Source: Granulicella mallensis MP5ACTX8
GTDB lineage: Bacteria > Acidobacteriota > Terriglobia > Terriglobales > Acidobacteriaceae
Assembly: GCF_000178955.2 (NCBI RefSeq)
Contig: NC_016631.1
Coordinates: forward strand, 5,332,001 to 5,396,000
Reading direction: 5' to 3'
DNA length: 64,000 nt
Shown here one piece after another: positions 52,901 through 62,592 of the stretch. Below the pieces are notes generated by a model. It saw only the letters and a list, made by a program, of their open reading frames with translations. It was not told the origin of the DNA and ran no database searches. Every line of letters begins with the position of its first letter. Positions within the stretch are counted from its first letter, which is position 1. The translations under genes and the position numbers were made by a program.

Positions 52901-55900
52901 CAGATCCCGAAAGCCTTTCGCATTCTTGCTAGCTGTGCAAGGATTTGTTGTTTCGACGCGTTACCATTGTTCTCGATCCATCTGGCCCATGTCTGGTTCC
53001 AACCATCAGACCCCTGTGCATGCACACCATTTGGCTTGAGCCTATGTTGAGTTCTGCCCAACGGAATTGTATGATCTTCCACGTCTAGGCCCGCCCGCTC
53101 AAAGAACGAAGCGAACTGTCGAGGAAGCAGATGGTGGATTTCGATTGCGTCGGTGGCTTCTCCAGCATCTGGAATGGCAAGCATTCCCGCAAAAATAATA
53201 CCAGCACCAATCCGCTGTGAATCATTGTTTAGGGGGATCGGAGGCTGTCCCTGCCCTTGATGTCCTCGCAGCGAGCCATATGCATCTTGGCTCTCATTGC
53301 GTAGCTCGGTCACCATTCCTGAAGCAACCCCGCCTACGTTAACCGAGACAGGACCTACAGAAACAAAGCCGGTCTGAGAAGTCGTGACCGACGAATTATC
53401 GTTGCTCGCCGCAAAAAGGTTGTGAAAGAAACCGCCAATGCACGACCAAATGGAGCTTTGCGACTGCCCGTAACAGTGGCCGTCGTCATCCGTCTGTGAA
53501 AGAGGGTTATTGCCAACATATCCGTATAAATTCAGACTCTGGGGATCGCTCAGATCAGCATATGGAACAGGGTCAGGATCATGACTGTAATCGGGGGACA
53601 TCCAGCGGCCCATGTTTGAACCGTAGTATCTGGCCCCGAAGTAGTCCAGCCCTGATTCTGTGTCGCGTTCTTTGCCGGTAAAGAACGTTGGAGACGGAAA
53701 GCAGGTCCCGCTGCTTTGTTGGTTATCCCCGAAAGGTTGACTGGTAGTAGTCTCGCAGAGCGTTCCAGCGCTATTGGCTCTGGCACGTTCCGTGCCAAGC
53801 CAATCCGACAACACGTAGGTCAGATTGCCATTCTGGTCATAGGTTCCCAGATGTCGCGATCCAGCATAGACCTCCCGGCGGATGACATTGAAGGAACCAT
53901 CCAGTTCGGTGATCACGTGGCCCGCTTGGTCATACAGGTAAACGTTGGTGAGCGTGTTGCCACTGTACTTGGCCACACGCTGTCCCTCGGCATCGTAGAC
54001 ATAGCGGGTACCGTTGGCGTTGATCAGCCTACTCTCGGCGTCGTATTGCAGTGGAACTACACCAGTGCCCAGAGCATTCCCGGCCGCATCGAAGGCCACA
54101 TCGTTCGGCTGGTTTTTCGCATTGAACGTTTCGTAACTGCTGGTTCCCGAACCAGCAGTTACCACCTGCGAGGTCCGGTTTCCGAACGAGTCATAGCTCC
54201 ACTGCAACCCTGTGGTACTCGATCCCGCGGCTACAAGACGGTTGAGGTTGTCGTATAGATAGGCATAGTTGCCATTCACCGAGTCGAACGCGTATCCCAC
54301 ATTGCTGTTCGGCTCATACCCCAGCGACCAGGCGTATTGCGATGGCAGAGGATTCGTTACCGATGCGGGGGACAGTTGCGCATTGATCTGCATCGTCATC
54401 GGCCCGACGCTTGTGACTATCGTCGATCCACCGGTTTCATCGTATGCCCTTGCCGTAAAGGTATGGACTCCAGGGTCGATATTGCTCACCTGGCCAGTGA
54501 ATTGCCAACCGCTGTTTAGACAACTCTGATTTTGCAAATTGGCCGCCACATCTGTCCGAGTGATGCCGGTCTGCGCCTGTCCCACGTAGTTGCCATCCAC
54601 CAGGATATCGACCCGGCTAATATTCGCCGCACAGGAGGTCTCGTTCTGGAATTCACCAACCCACCCTTTAGCAACGATGGTCCCGTTGAGCGGCATCACG
54701 GAAGTCTGGTTCGACGCGTTCTGCAACACATCGAAATTACTGCGCACAGCTGCCGTGTCTGCAACTACGCTGATGGGAACTGCCGCCGGTGAAAAACTCT
54801 GTCCTCCACTGTCGTAGACGATAACCGAGGCAGTGTGTTGCCCCACAGAGAGGTTTCCAATACTTCCGGTAAAATTCCAACCGCTATTGGCATACCGCTG
54901 ATCCCCGAAGAAAATCGCGACATCGGGACGAGCCCCGCCTAGTGTGGCATATCCGATGGGCACACCATCGATTAGAACTTTTACAGCCCCGACAGGGGCA
55001 TGCATCTGACTGTCGATTGCCCATCCACCAAGGGTCATCAGTCCCCCCGAGGTGATTTGGCCTGGGAGCGTGCCGTCTATGGTCCCGTTAGGAGCGGCAT
55101 CGGCGCTGACGGTGATCGTGTTGTTGCCAGGCCCATCCACCAGGATTTGGCGATTTCCAGAGGCATCCAGGGCATAGGCATTTACCGTATGCGGCCCTAC
55201 GGAAACGCCCCCGATGCTTCCGGTGAAGTTGTACCCGCAGTTCGCATGCTGCCCGTCGTTGCCATATATGATCTGTTGCACGTCGGGCCGGGATACTCCC
55301 AGAGAAGCATAACCAATGGGCGTCTGGTCGATGTCGATCTCAACGGCAGCCACTGGGCAGCTTTGCGCGTCACCTGCCCATCCACCAACCGTGAGCAAGC
55401 CGTTCTGGGGCAGTGCACTTCCGTTGATAGACAAATTGGGGAAGCGGACAACATCGTTATTGTAAAAAGTGTCCATGTTCCCAATCAAAGACGATGGGGA
55501 AGATGTCGGGGCCGCATTGAGGGCGTTATAGCTCGTCTGCCGCATTCGATTGTCGTACGAGCGGGTCTCATTCAGACCATTCCCCAGGCTCGACTCCAAT
55601 AGACCCACCGGTCCATAAGAGGTAGCCTTGAAGAGATTAGACGGGCTCGCTGGCTGCTGGTATCCAGTGACAAGACTCAACCGGCCAGCGCTGTCATAAC
55701 TCAATCCATGACCGCCATAATAGGCATTTCGTCCCACATCAGTGCCATGATCGTAACTGGTAGGGTTTCCTGCCAGGTCGTAAGTAAAGAATTGATCGAT
55801 CCCGTCAGAGCCACACAGGCTGGCCACACAGGTAGACTTCATCGTCATCCGGCCCATCGCATCATAACTGTATATAGATTGGGTCACGTTAGGCACGGTA

Positions 55901-58900
55901 GCCGACGATAGCCGGCCAATCGTGTTGCACTGCACAAAACCAGTTCCCCCACAGCCGGCGGCTCCCCAATCGCCGGTTTCGTCGTAGCCAAAGGAAGCGC
56001 TAGCGGTCCCGTCCGAATACGTCTTCGATATCAACCGATTCAACGCATCGTAGTTGTAATTCGTCGTGATGCCGCGTGCATCCGTCTTGCTCTTTAGATT
56101 ATTGTTGACGTCGTAAATGTAACTGATTGTTCCTGTTTCTGGATTTTGCGTTGCGAGCAGGCGGGAAAGTGAGTCGTAGGAGAAGGTGCGTGCGAGGTTA
56201 GGCCCAAAATGGACCGAGCATACCTTCGCGCCACCACCTTCGTTAATGCATTGCGTGGGCGCATATTGAGATATGCTTGCTAGATTATTAAGTGCATCGT
56301 AGGTGTACGCGGCGGAAGAACCTGCCGGCTCAACCACATTCGTCAGTCGACCAAATGCGTCTGATGTTCTCTGCCATGAATTACTTGCTTCATCAGTCTC
56401 TGTCACAGTGTTCTGAGAAAACTTCCACTGATGAGATGCGCCATCGGGCCACGTTGCTGAAACCTTTCTTTCGAGACCATCATAGGCAGATATTGCCAAT
56501 CCATAGGTTGGGTCGGTGGCGCTTAGATATGGATTAGATTGCTTCCATATCTGCCCCATGCCATCGTATGTCGTATCTACAATGGCACCGCTGCTGACAT
56601 TCTTTACTTCAACTGTTCGACCAAAACCATCCAGTTGGGTTGTTGTAACAACTCCGATCGGATTTGTGTCTTGCCAGGATGGATTTATGCCATCCGTATA
56701 AGCTCTTTGCGTATGTGCCCGCTGGCCATTGGTAGTTGGCCCATAGATATCCGTCAGGCGTCCCATTGTATCGTTGTAGTAAAAGTCGGTAGGCTGCAGA
56801 TTTTCATCTACGCTCTCAGACATTTGGCCGTCTGAGAGACGATACGTATACGTCGTGACATGCGACACCCCATTCGTAGGGGGTGAAGTGACTGATGCTA
56901 CGTAAGCATTCGTGTTTCCACTCGCGCTTGTATCGAAGAATTTTGATCCGGTATATGTATACTTTGTTGTTTCCGAAGCTGCATTTACATCGGAACAAGT
57001 CACGTTTCCACAAGGCGCTGTATGCGAAAGGATCTGACCAGTCTCGTCGTATGAATATGTATCTTCAGGCGATTGGCCTCCGGCAAGAACCTGAACTTGT
57101 TCCGTTAAATTGCCCCGAGCAACACTTACCCCTGTTCCATAGAGAGTTTCATCATGAGTGCCGGAGACTAATGATGAAACTGAGGCAAGTGATTGCCCCG
57201 TTCCCTGAGTGCATAACGAACTCCCGCCATCGTAGTAGAAGTCGGTCTCCGATACTGGAGTGGTGGAGCCGGAGCCATCGAATACTTGTTTCTTACAAGG
57301 ACTATAAAACGTCCCGCCGAGCCCGCCTGTGAACGCTTGATATGTTGTTTGCGTCGAGCGATATTTAGCTGATTGACCGAAGTCGTACTCGTCTACTTCA
57401 GTGGGATAATTGAGAAAAGACGCACCTGGACCTGTCCATGTTGTAACGACGCTGGAAGAGGGTCCGCTGTTGAAACTTGTTGTTTTATTTAGAAGATGAA
57501 AGAGTTCGTCCCAGGTCTCGGTAACGGATTCCAGTGGAGTGGTGGGGCTCGCCCAATCAAAATATTGGATGGAACTTTCTACCGGCACTTGGCTAGGCCT
57601 GACACCCGCGACCTGGAAAGAAGGGTTTCCTCCAAACTGCGCAGGGACTTCAACACCTGTCATTGTGAATGCATTTTGTGGAGTATAGGTATATTGGGCC
57701 GTTTTTGTCGTCTGCCGCAGAACGTCCTGGGTAGTTACGGCTGTCGATTTGGTCTTCCACAAAATAGAATTAGCAGGATCCCATTGCGTGGAATACGTAA
57801 AAGTCTGTACCTGTGTCGTCGTCGTTCCTGACCCTACAGTTCGAGTACCAATGACGGCATTTTGATACTTGAAAACGCATGCATTTTCAAAGTAATGCCA
57901 TCCCTCATTGGTTGGCCCGGCAGACTCATACCCATTGTCAAGAATGCTCGTGACCGACTGAATCCCAGTACCTCCCCCGCCGGGTGGAATCTGTTCGATT
58001 CCATCGAAGGTAACCACATCTGAAGGCTGATCGCTTTGCTTCCACTCATATTTGACCCACTCTCCTGATGGATAATCTATTTCAGATAAGAGGCCCCAAT
58101 TGTTGTAATGAAACTGAAACGTATCCCCGTTTGGTAGAGCAATAGAGGAAATAGCTATATTTCCGCTGCCAAGTGTGGGCACTGTCGAGCAGTGAATAAT
58201 GTCTACAAATGCACTCGACGAATACGAGGATGCTCCCAGTTGGCCGAAATCCTGCACGGGATTTGTGTTGAAGCCTGCAGTGCTACTCAAGAGGGATGCC
58301 CAGGTCAGCTTATAGTTATAATTTCCCACCTGAAGATTGGAGATCAGGGACGTTGGTACCTGCTTGGGAAATGATAATGCCGTCCGGCCAAGCGTGTCTG
58401 TAAAGCTATATGAGCCACTGGTACTACTCGATTTAATAATGTTGCCGTTACGATCCTCGATGCTATCCGGGAAGGATAACCACGATGATTGGGAGGCCGT
58501 GCTTTGATCCCCCAACAAAATGCCAGCAGGAGTACCGCCAGGCTGGGTAAATGAATAGGTCGTGCCATTAGAGTCATAGACCTTCAACGGAGGGACAACA
58601 TTCTCTTGAGCTGGCACCCCTAAGGTTGCATAGACATAGGTATCCCCATTTGTGGAGTAATCTGTTGGGGGAGGGCAACCTCTCGTCGGTATCACCGAGG
58701 CAACTCGCAGGGGGTGCTGCTCACCACTTCCATCCTCGAAGATATAGTCGTCTGTACCTTGGTACGAATAGCCATTGTTATACGGACACCATGTCTGATA
58801 CTCCTCCAGACTCACAGAAGGATAGCCGTATGACCAACCAGCCGTGTCATTAATGCCAAGGACGTCTTTCTGGAACCACTGAACAGCAGGTACATTTCCT

Positions 58901-59250
58901 TGGTCCGGGTCCGGCACGTAAGGGTCTGCACGCAATTCCCCTCTGGCATTCGAGTCATAGCGCATCATGAAGGGCTCCGTTAAACCCCTCCCAGCCGGTA
59001 CAGGAAGCTGAATGCGTACGCTAACCGAGCCGTTAGCGGGATTCACAGTTTCAGCAAGATCCTGGATATAAGAGTGCCCGGCACCGAAAGTCGGCGTCAT
59101 CGTTTCATTGCTGATGTTGATTGTCTGCGCTTGTATTTTGAATGAAGCACCGAAAATAACTACGACGAGCGCGAGTAACTTAAAATTCACAACATTGGAA
59201 GCCAAAAAACACCTCACCTGCATATTTGTGGGCATAAGGGCAAACGCCAC
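52900..59250 (-). CDS. RHS/YD-repeat polymorphic toxin with HH-motif C-terminal domain
   Basis: 2116 aa if started at the GTG (59250); ATGs at 59235 and 59223 are alternatives. A signal sequence (LLALVVVIFGASFKIQAQ) precedes YD-repeat sheets (YDALNNLASISQYA, YDVNNNLKSKTDARG and many others). Near residues 1290-1640 three tandem modules of about 120 aa interrupt the shell, each with GW, a DG..IGYA step, RPDV and a W.FTGS strand. The RHS core signature ends in SGLDYFGARYYGSNMGRWMSPD, followed by a variable C-terminus with EIHHLLPRQFASFFERAG and a WNQTW end, resembling SitA6-type toxins. Such proteins cage a toxin tip for delivery to neighbouring cells. Confidence 0.88.
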   Translation of the reverse strand: MAFALMPTNMQVRCFLASNVVNFKLLALVVVIFGASFKIQAQTINISNETMTPTFGAGHSYIQDLAETVNPANGSVSVRIQLPVPAGRGLTEPFMMRYDSNARGELRADPYVPDPDQGNVPAVQWFQKDVLGINDTAGWSYGYPSVSLEEYQTWCPYNNGYSYQGTDDYIFEDGSGEQHPLRVASVIPTRGCPPPTDYSTNGDTYVYATLGVPAQENVVPPLKVYDSNGTTYSFTQPGGTPAGILLGDQSTASQSSWLSFPDSIEDRNGNIIKSSSTSGSYSFTDTLGRTALSFPKQVPTSLISNLQVGNYNYKLTWASLLSSTAGFNTNPVQDFGQLGASSYSSSAFVDIIHCSTVPTLGSGNIAISSIALPNGDTFQFHYNNWGLLSEIDYPSGEWVKYEWKQSDQPSDVVTFDGIEQIPPGGGGTGIQSVTSILDNGYESAGPTNEGWHYFENACVFKYQNAVIGTRTVGSGTTTTQVQTFTYSTQWDPANSILWKTKSTAVTTQDVLRQTTKTAQYTYTPQNAFTMTGVEVPAQFGGNPSFQVAGVRPSQVPVESSIQYFDWASPTTPLESVTETWDELFHLLNKTTSFNSGPSSSVVTTWTGPGASFLNYPTEVDEYDFGQSAKYRSTQTTYQAFTGGLGGTFYSPCKKQVFDGSGSTTPVSETDFYYDGGSSLCTQGTGQSLASVSSLVSGTHDETLYGTGVSVARGNLTEQVQVLAGGQSPEDTYSYDETGQILSHTAPCGNVTCSDVNAASETTKYTYTGSKFFDTSASGNTNAYVASVTSPPTNGVSHVTTYTYRLSDGQMSESVDENLQPTDFYYNDTMGRLTDIYGPTTNGQRAHTQRAYTDGINPSWQDTNPIGVVTTTQLDGFGRTVEVKNVSSGAIVDTTYDGMGQIWKQSNPYLSATDPTYGLAISAYDGLERKVSATWPDGASHQWKFSQNTVTETDEASNSWQRTSDAFGRLTNVVEPAGSSAAYTYDALNNLASISQYAPTQCINEGGGAKVCSVHFGPNLARTFSYDSLSRLLATQNPETGTISYIYDVNNNLKSKTDARGITTNYNYDALNRLISKTYSDGTASASFGYDETGDWGAAGCGGTGFVQCNTIGRLSSATVPNVTQSIYSYDAMGRMTMKSTCVASLCGSDGIDQFFTYDLAGNPTSYDHGTDVGRNAYYGGHGLSYDSAGRLSLVTGYQQPASPSNLFKATSYGPVGLLESSLGNGLNETRSYDNRMRQTSYNALNAAPTSSPSSLIGNMDTFYNNDVVRFPNLSINGSALPQNGLLTVGGWAGDAQSCPVAAVEIDIDQTPIGYASLGVSRPDVQQIIYGNDGQHANCGYNFTGSIGGVSVGPHTVNAYALDASGNRQILVDGPGNNTITVSADAAPNGTIDGTLPGQITSGGLMTLGGWAIDSQMHAPVGAVKVLIDGVPIGYATLGGARPDVAIFFGDQRYANSGWNFTGSIGNLSVGQHTASVIVYDSGGQSFSPAAVPISVVADTAAVRSNFDVLQNASNQTSVMPLNGTIVAKGWVGEFQNETSCAANISRVDILVDGNYVGQAQTGITRTDVAANLQNQSCLNSGWQFTGQVSNIDPGVHTFTARAYDETGGSTIVTSVGPMTMQINAQLSPASVTNPLPSQYAWSLGYEPNSNVGYAFDSVNGNYAYLYDNLNRLVAAGSSTTGLQWSYDSFGNRTSQVVTAGSGTSSYETFNAKNQPNDVAFDAAGNALGTGVVPLQYDAESRLINANGTRYVYDAEGQRVAKYSGNTLTNVYLYDQAGHVITELDGSFNVIRREVYAGSRHLGTYDQNGNLTYVLSDWLGTERARANSAGTLCETTTSQPFGDNQQSSGTCFPSPTFFTGKERDTESGLDYFGARYYGSNMGRWMSPDYSHDPDPVPYADLSDPQSLNLYGYVGNNPLSQTDDDGHCYGQSQSSIWSCIGGFFHNLFAASNDNSSVTTSQTGFVSVGPVSVNVGGVASGMVTELRNESQDAYGSLRGHQGQGQPPIPLNNDSQRIGAGIIFAGMLAIPDAGEATDAIEIHHLLPRQFASFFERAGLDVEDHTIPLGRTQHRLKPNGVHAQGSDGWNQTWARWIENNGNASKQQILAQLARMRKAFGI

Positions 59251-59534
59251 CGTTAGCGCTCAGAACGCACAGTAGCAAAAATATAGATACGAATTCAATG
59301 GAGCTATCGTATTTGTCTGTCAAGATGACTTTGGTAGTCTACGACAGATATACGAATACTATGTTGCAACATCGGCGATTTGAGCTCGTACGTCTGTCAT
59401 ATCTGACCCTCTGAGGTTGGTGCAGGATACAGATTGCAAGATCAAAGCTGGCCACAATATTCCACGACGGGCCGTCGAGTGGAATTCAATTCCGACTGCG
59501 CCCACGGAGACTTTTTCTTATCTAGAGCAGGGTA

Positions 59535-59570
59535 CCTATACGTTGGCTAACTCACTCCCTCACCACCCCA
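59535..59570. repeat. 36-bp direct repeat, right copy
   Basis: Matches 52105-52140 at 32 of 36 positions, with identical 14-base ends and changes only in the middle. Forms the right border of the RHS segment. Confidence 0.75.
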
Positions 59571-59612
59571 CTCAGATGGTTCCCGATACGCATGGTCAAC
59601 CGCCGATAGATC

Positions 59613-59694
59613 GCCCTTTCAGGGCTCGCCTTCTCGCTGGGTATTGTTACCCAGGGTTTCACCCTGGGCTATGATGGCGTCGCCCCTGCGGGGC
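59613..59694. repeat. cluster of three short hairpins
   Basis: GCCCT-TTC-AGGGC (59613-59625), CCCAGGGT-TTC-ACCCTGGG (59650-59668) and GCCCC-TGC-GGGGC (59682-59694) follow one another at short intervals. The recurring three-base loops and near-identical style suggest a REP-type array. Confidence 0.65.
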
Positions 59695-59707
59695 TTAGTT
59701 TTGAGGC

Positions 59708-59760
59708 AGGTCTACAGGTCTGCAGGTCTGCAGGTCTACAGAAGGTCTGCAGGTCTGCAG
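59708..59760. repeat. eight-base tandem repeat (AGGTCTGC/AGGTCTAC)
   Basis: About six copies of AGGTCTGC or AGGTCTAC, one interrupted by AGA, run in direct series and then fade into a CAGAGCACC-type degenerate repeat. Spacer-free, so not CRISPR. Confidence 0.7.
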
Positions 59761-59938
59761 AGCACCAGAGCACCGGAACATCGAAACCAGAACACCGAAA
59801 CCCCAAAGCGACAGAGCACTAGAGCATCGGAGCGCTGGGGCACATGTGATTCACATGCAGGCTTCGCGTGACTCGATGACACGCCTACAGAAACAGGCTC
59901 GGATTAAGGTGCACCGGGCTTCGACAGGCTCTGCGGTT

Positions 59939-60790
59939 TTACCGGGCTTCGACGTGCTCTGCGTTTTCGACGCGTCCTACCTGCGGGGTCACCATGTTGC
60001 TGGTGTCCTTCATCGCGGCGATCGCCTCGTCGTAGCGTCCGCGCAGGGAGTTGGCGCGGATCTCTGCCATCTCTTCCAGCATCTTCATGCCGTCCTTGAG
60101 ATAGCTGATGCGGCTGCGCTCGTCGTGGCCCCAGGTTACAGGGACCTCCGAGATTCTGTACTTCAGCCTTTGGGCAATAAATAAGATCTCTGGGTCGAAG
60201 CCCCAGCGCTCGATCGTCTGCAGACGGAAGATCGTCTGCGCGGCCTCGCGCTTGAAGGCTTTGAAGCCGCACTGCGTGTCCTTGAATGGCAGCCCGATCG
60301 CCAGCCGCGTCACCCTGTTGAAGCAGCGCCCAAAGAACCGGCGATACAGCGGTTGATGCACTGTTTGTTTTTGCTTGTCGAGCCAGCGCGAGCCGATCGC
60401 AACATCCGCACCGGCTTCGAGAGCCGCAAATAGCCGCTCCGCCTCTTCTATAGGTGAAGAGAGATCGGCATCGGTAAACATCACGATGTCGCCCGCGGCC
60501 TGGAGCAATCCATTGCGCACCGAATAGCCCTTGCCGCGATTGCCCGGATTCTTTACCAGGTGCAACCGCGAGTGCGTCTCCATCCAGTGCTGAACGATCG
60601 CGACCGTCTCGTCAGTCGAGCCATCGTCGACGACCAATACTTCGGCATCCCATCCACGCTGCTGCACGCAACTCATCACGCGCTCGAGTGTGCCCTCGAT
60701 GCGCGCGTGCTCGTTAAAAGCCGGGATGATGATGCTCAAAGCTGGATGCGCCACGTTGTCTCTCTGTCCTTCTTCGCCTGTCGGCTCCAT
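59939..60790 (-). CDS. family 2 glycosyltransferase (dolichyl-phosphate mannosyltransferase-like)
   Basis: 283 aa from the ATG at 60790; a further upstream ATG (60847) would add 19 residues but has no ribosome site. GT-A fold motifs: SIIIPAFNEHARI, VVDDGSTDET, GKGYSVRNGLLQAAGDIVMFTDADLSSP and a late GFKAFKREAA. It would transfer a sugar from a nucleotide donor to a polyprenyl phosphate, on the cytoplasmic side. No C-terminal membrane helices, so it is the soluble type. Sugar not assignable. Confidence 0.85.
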   Translation of the reverse strand: MEPTGEEGQRDNVAHPALSIIIPAFNEHARIEGTLERVMSCVQQRGWDAEVLVVDDGSTDETVAIVQHWMETHSRLHLVKNPGNRGKGYSVRNGLLQAAGDIVMFTDADLSSPIEEAERLFAALEAGADVAIGSRWLDKQKQTVHQPLYRRFFGRCFNRVTRLAIGLPFKDTQCGFKAFKREAAQTIFRLQTIERWGFDPEILFIAQRLKYRISEVPVTWGHDERSRISYLKDGMKMLEEMAEIRANSLRGRYDEAIAAMKDTSNMVTPQVGRVENAEHVEAR

Positions 60791-60973
60791 TCGTGCTCTT
60801 TCCCAAGCCAGCAGCGGCGGAGACGCCGGAAATACGCGCCCAATCATACGCTATCCATTTGACGCTTTGATATCTCTATCGCTCCAAAATTATCGCAGCC
60901 ATCAGGCCTTTTGTGCACTTCGGCCCGGTTATTCCCTATCTCCCTACTTTCGCGCCCTGCTACACTCCACCTC

Positions 60974-62029
60974 ATGCCGGAAGATTTTCCTCAACAGCCG
61001 CCGCCCTCCGCTCCCTACACCCCTGGAAGCTATGCCGCGCCAGCAGGCCAGCCGGGCGATCCCAATTTATATGGGCGCGCGGCCTATGGAGCTCCTCCAC
61101 CGTATGGACGTCCTCCGGCTCCGCGCCGGTCCGGCTGGTTCTGGGTGGCCCTGATCGGGGGCATCGCCGCAGTCGTCATCATCGCGATCTGCATTACTGT
61201 CGCGTCCCTGGCGAAATCTCTCGGCAGCGATGCCGACGGCACTTCGAGCCTCGATTCCGACTCGATTGCGGTCATTGATGTCTCCGGCGTGATCCTCGAC
61301 GCCGATAAGGTCGACAAGCAGCTCCAGAAGTTTGGAGATGACGATAACGTAAAGGCCATCATCCTGCACATCGACTCTCCCGGCGGCGGAGCGGCCGCCT
61401 CGCAGGAGATCTACCATGAGGTCTTGCGCATCCGGCAGGAGAAGCACAAGAAGATCGTCGCCTCCATTGAGAGCGTCGGAGCCTCCGGCGCGTACTATAT
61501 TGCTTCGGCCTGCGACAAGATTTATGCCAACCCGGCTTCGGTCGTGGGCTCGGTCGGCGTCATTATGGAGTGGACCAACTACGGCGATCTGCTGCGCTGG
61601 GCCAAGATGAAGAATGTCGTCATCCATGCCGGAGAGCTCAAGGATGCAGGCGACCCCACCCGCGACCTTACCCCCAAGGAAGAGGCCTACTTCCAATCGC
61701 TGGTCGACAATATGTATGTCCAGTTCATCCATGACGTCGCCACCGGTCGCCATGTAGGCGATGACAAGATCAAGCCGCTCGCCACCGGACAGGTCTGGAC
61801 CGGCGAACAGGCGCTTCCGCTCGGACTTATCGACGCCCAGGGCGGATTCCGGATTGCCCTCATCGATACCGCGCGTTCGGTGGGTATTAAGGATGAACCG
61901 CATATCGTTCGCCCCGCGAAAGAGAAGCACGGGCTGGCAGCTCTACTGAGCGACGGCACGGACGAGATCTTCCCAAATCCGTCGAAACTGCTCGATCGCG
62001 CTCCCGGTTTTTACTTTCTTTGGAAGTGA
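60974..62029 (+). CDS. sppA: signal peptide peptidase SppA, short form
   Basis: 351 aa from the ATG at 60974. A proline-rich N-terminus (PPPYGRPPAP) leads to one membrane helix (WVALIGGIAAVVIIAICITVA), then a single S49 domain. Catalytic residues fit Ser171 in ESVGASGAYYIAS and Lys223 in GELKDAGDPTRDL. This short form digests signal peptides left in the membrane. 64 bases separate it from the HU gene. Confidence 0.9.
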   Translation: MPEDFPQQPPPSAPYTPGSYAAPAGQPGDPNLYGRAAYGAPPPYGRPPAPRRSGWFWVALIGGIAAVVIIAICITVASLAKSLGSDADGTSSLDSDSIAVIDVSGVILDADKVDKQLQKFGDDDNVKAIILHIDSPGGGAAASQEIYHEVLRIRQEKHKKIVASIESVGASGAYYIASACDKIYANPASVVGSVGVIMEWTNYGDLLRWAKMKNVVIHAGELKDAGDPTRDLTPKEEAYFQSLVDNMYVQFIHDVATGRHVGDDKIKPLATGQVWTGEQALPLGLIDAQGGFRIALIDTARSVGIKDEPHIVRPAKEKHGLAALLSDGTDEIFPNPSKLLDRAPGFYFLWK

Positions 62030-62094
62030 TGGCATAAACTGAAACCGTCGGCAGGTTCTACCCGCCGGCACTTTGCATTCCCGGAGTCCTTGCC

Positions 62095-62448
62095 ATGACC
62101 AAAGCCGAACTCGTCGACCACGTCATAGCCCTCGGCGATCTGACCCGCCGCGATGGCGAGGTTATCGTCGATACACTCTTCGACTCGATTATTGGAGCCG
62201 TCAAATCGGGCGACAAGGTTGAAGTCCGCGGATTTGGAAGCTTCCGTACGCGCCAGCGCAAGCCGCGCACCGGACGCAATCCGAAGACCGGGGCCTCTGT
62301 CTCGGTCCCGGCCAAGCGCGTCCCTTACTTCAAGCCAAGCAAGGACCTGCGCGACCTGATCAATCCAGGAGAGTCGAAGCCTGTCAGGGCTGCAAAGACT
62401 CAGGAACCTCATCAGCCCATCGATCCCCACCATCCGCCCGCAATGTAG
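62095..62448 (+). CDS. HU/IHF-type DNA-binding protein with extended tail
   Basis: 117 aa. The HU fold is full length (MTKAELVDHVI... to about residue 92), with DNA-contact arm VRGFGSFRTRQRKPRTGRNP. The last 25 residues (RAAKTQEPHQPIDPHHPPAM) are an unusual His/Pro-rich tail. HU proteins bend DNA and shape the nucleoid. A weak AGTCCTTGCC leader precedes the ATG; start reliable by homology. Confidence 0.92.
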   Translation: MTKAELVDHVIALGDLTRRDGEVIVDTLFDSIIGAVKSGDKVEVRGFGSFRTRQRKPRTGRNPKTGASVSVPAKRVPYFKPSKDLRDLINPGESKPVRAAKTQEPHQPIDPHHPPAM

Positions 62449-62592
62449 TTGCGTTGCGCGGCCAGGATCATGAGCGTGCGGCGGAAGTACGCGGAGCCGC
62501 GCGCTGAAAGTAAGCGGTAACGTTTAAATTTCCCGGTAGCCCCATCACTCCTCATCACACCAAGGCAATCCCTTTGCTATTCTGACAGCCCC

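Larger units (their letters stand above)
59251..59938. other. repeat-rich spacer between RHS and glycosyltransferase genes
   Basis: About 690 bases without a credible gene. It should hold the RHS promoter near its left end. Contents noted separately: the right 36-bp direct repeat, three small hairpins at 59613-59694 and an eight-base tandem repeat at 59708-59760, followed by a degenerate purine-rich run. Confidence 0.5.

Noticed and set aside
59708-59860. Possible CRISPR-like array
   Set aside because: Units are contiguous eight-base repeats without spacers, and no cas genes are present.
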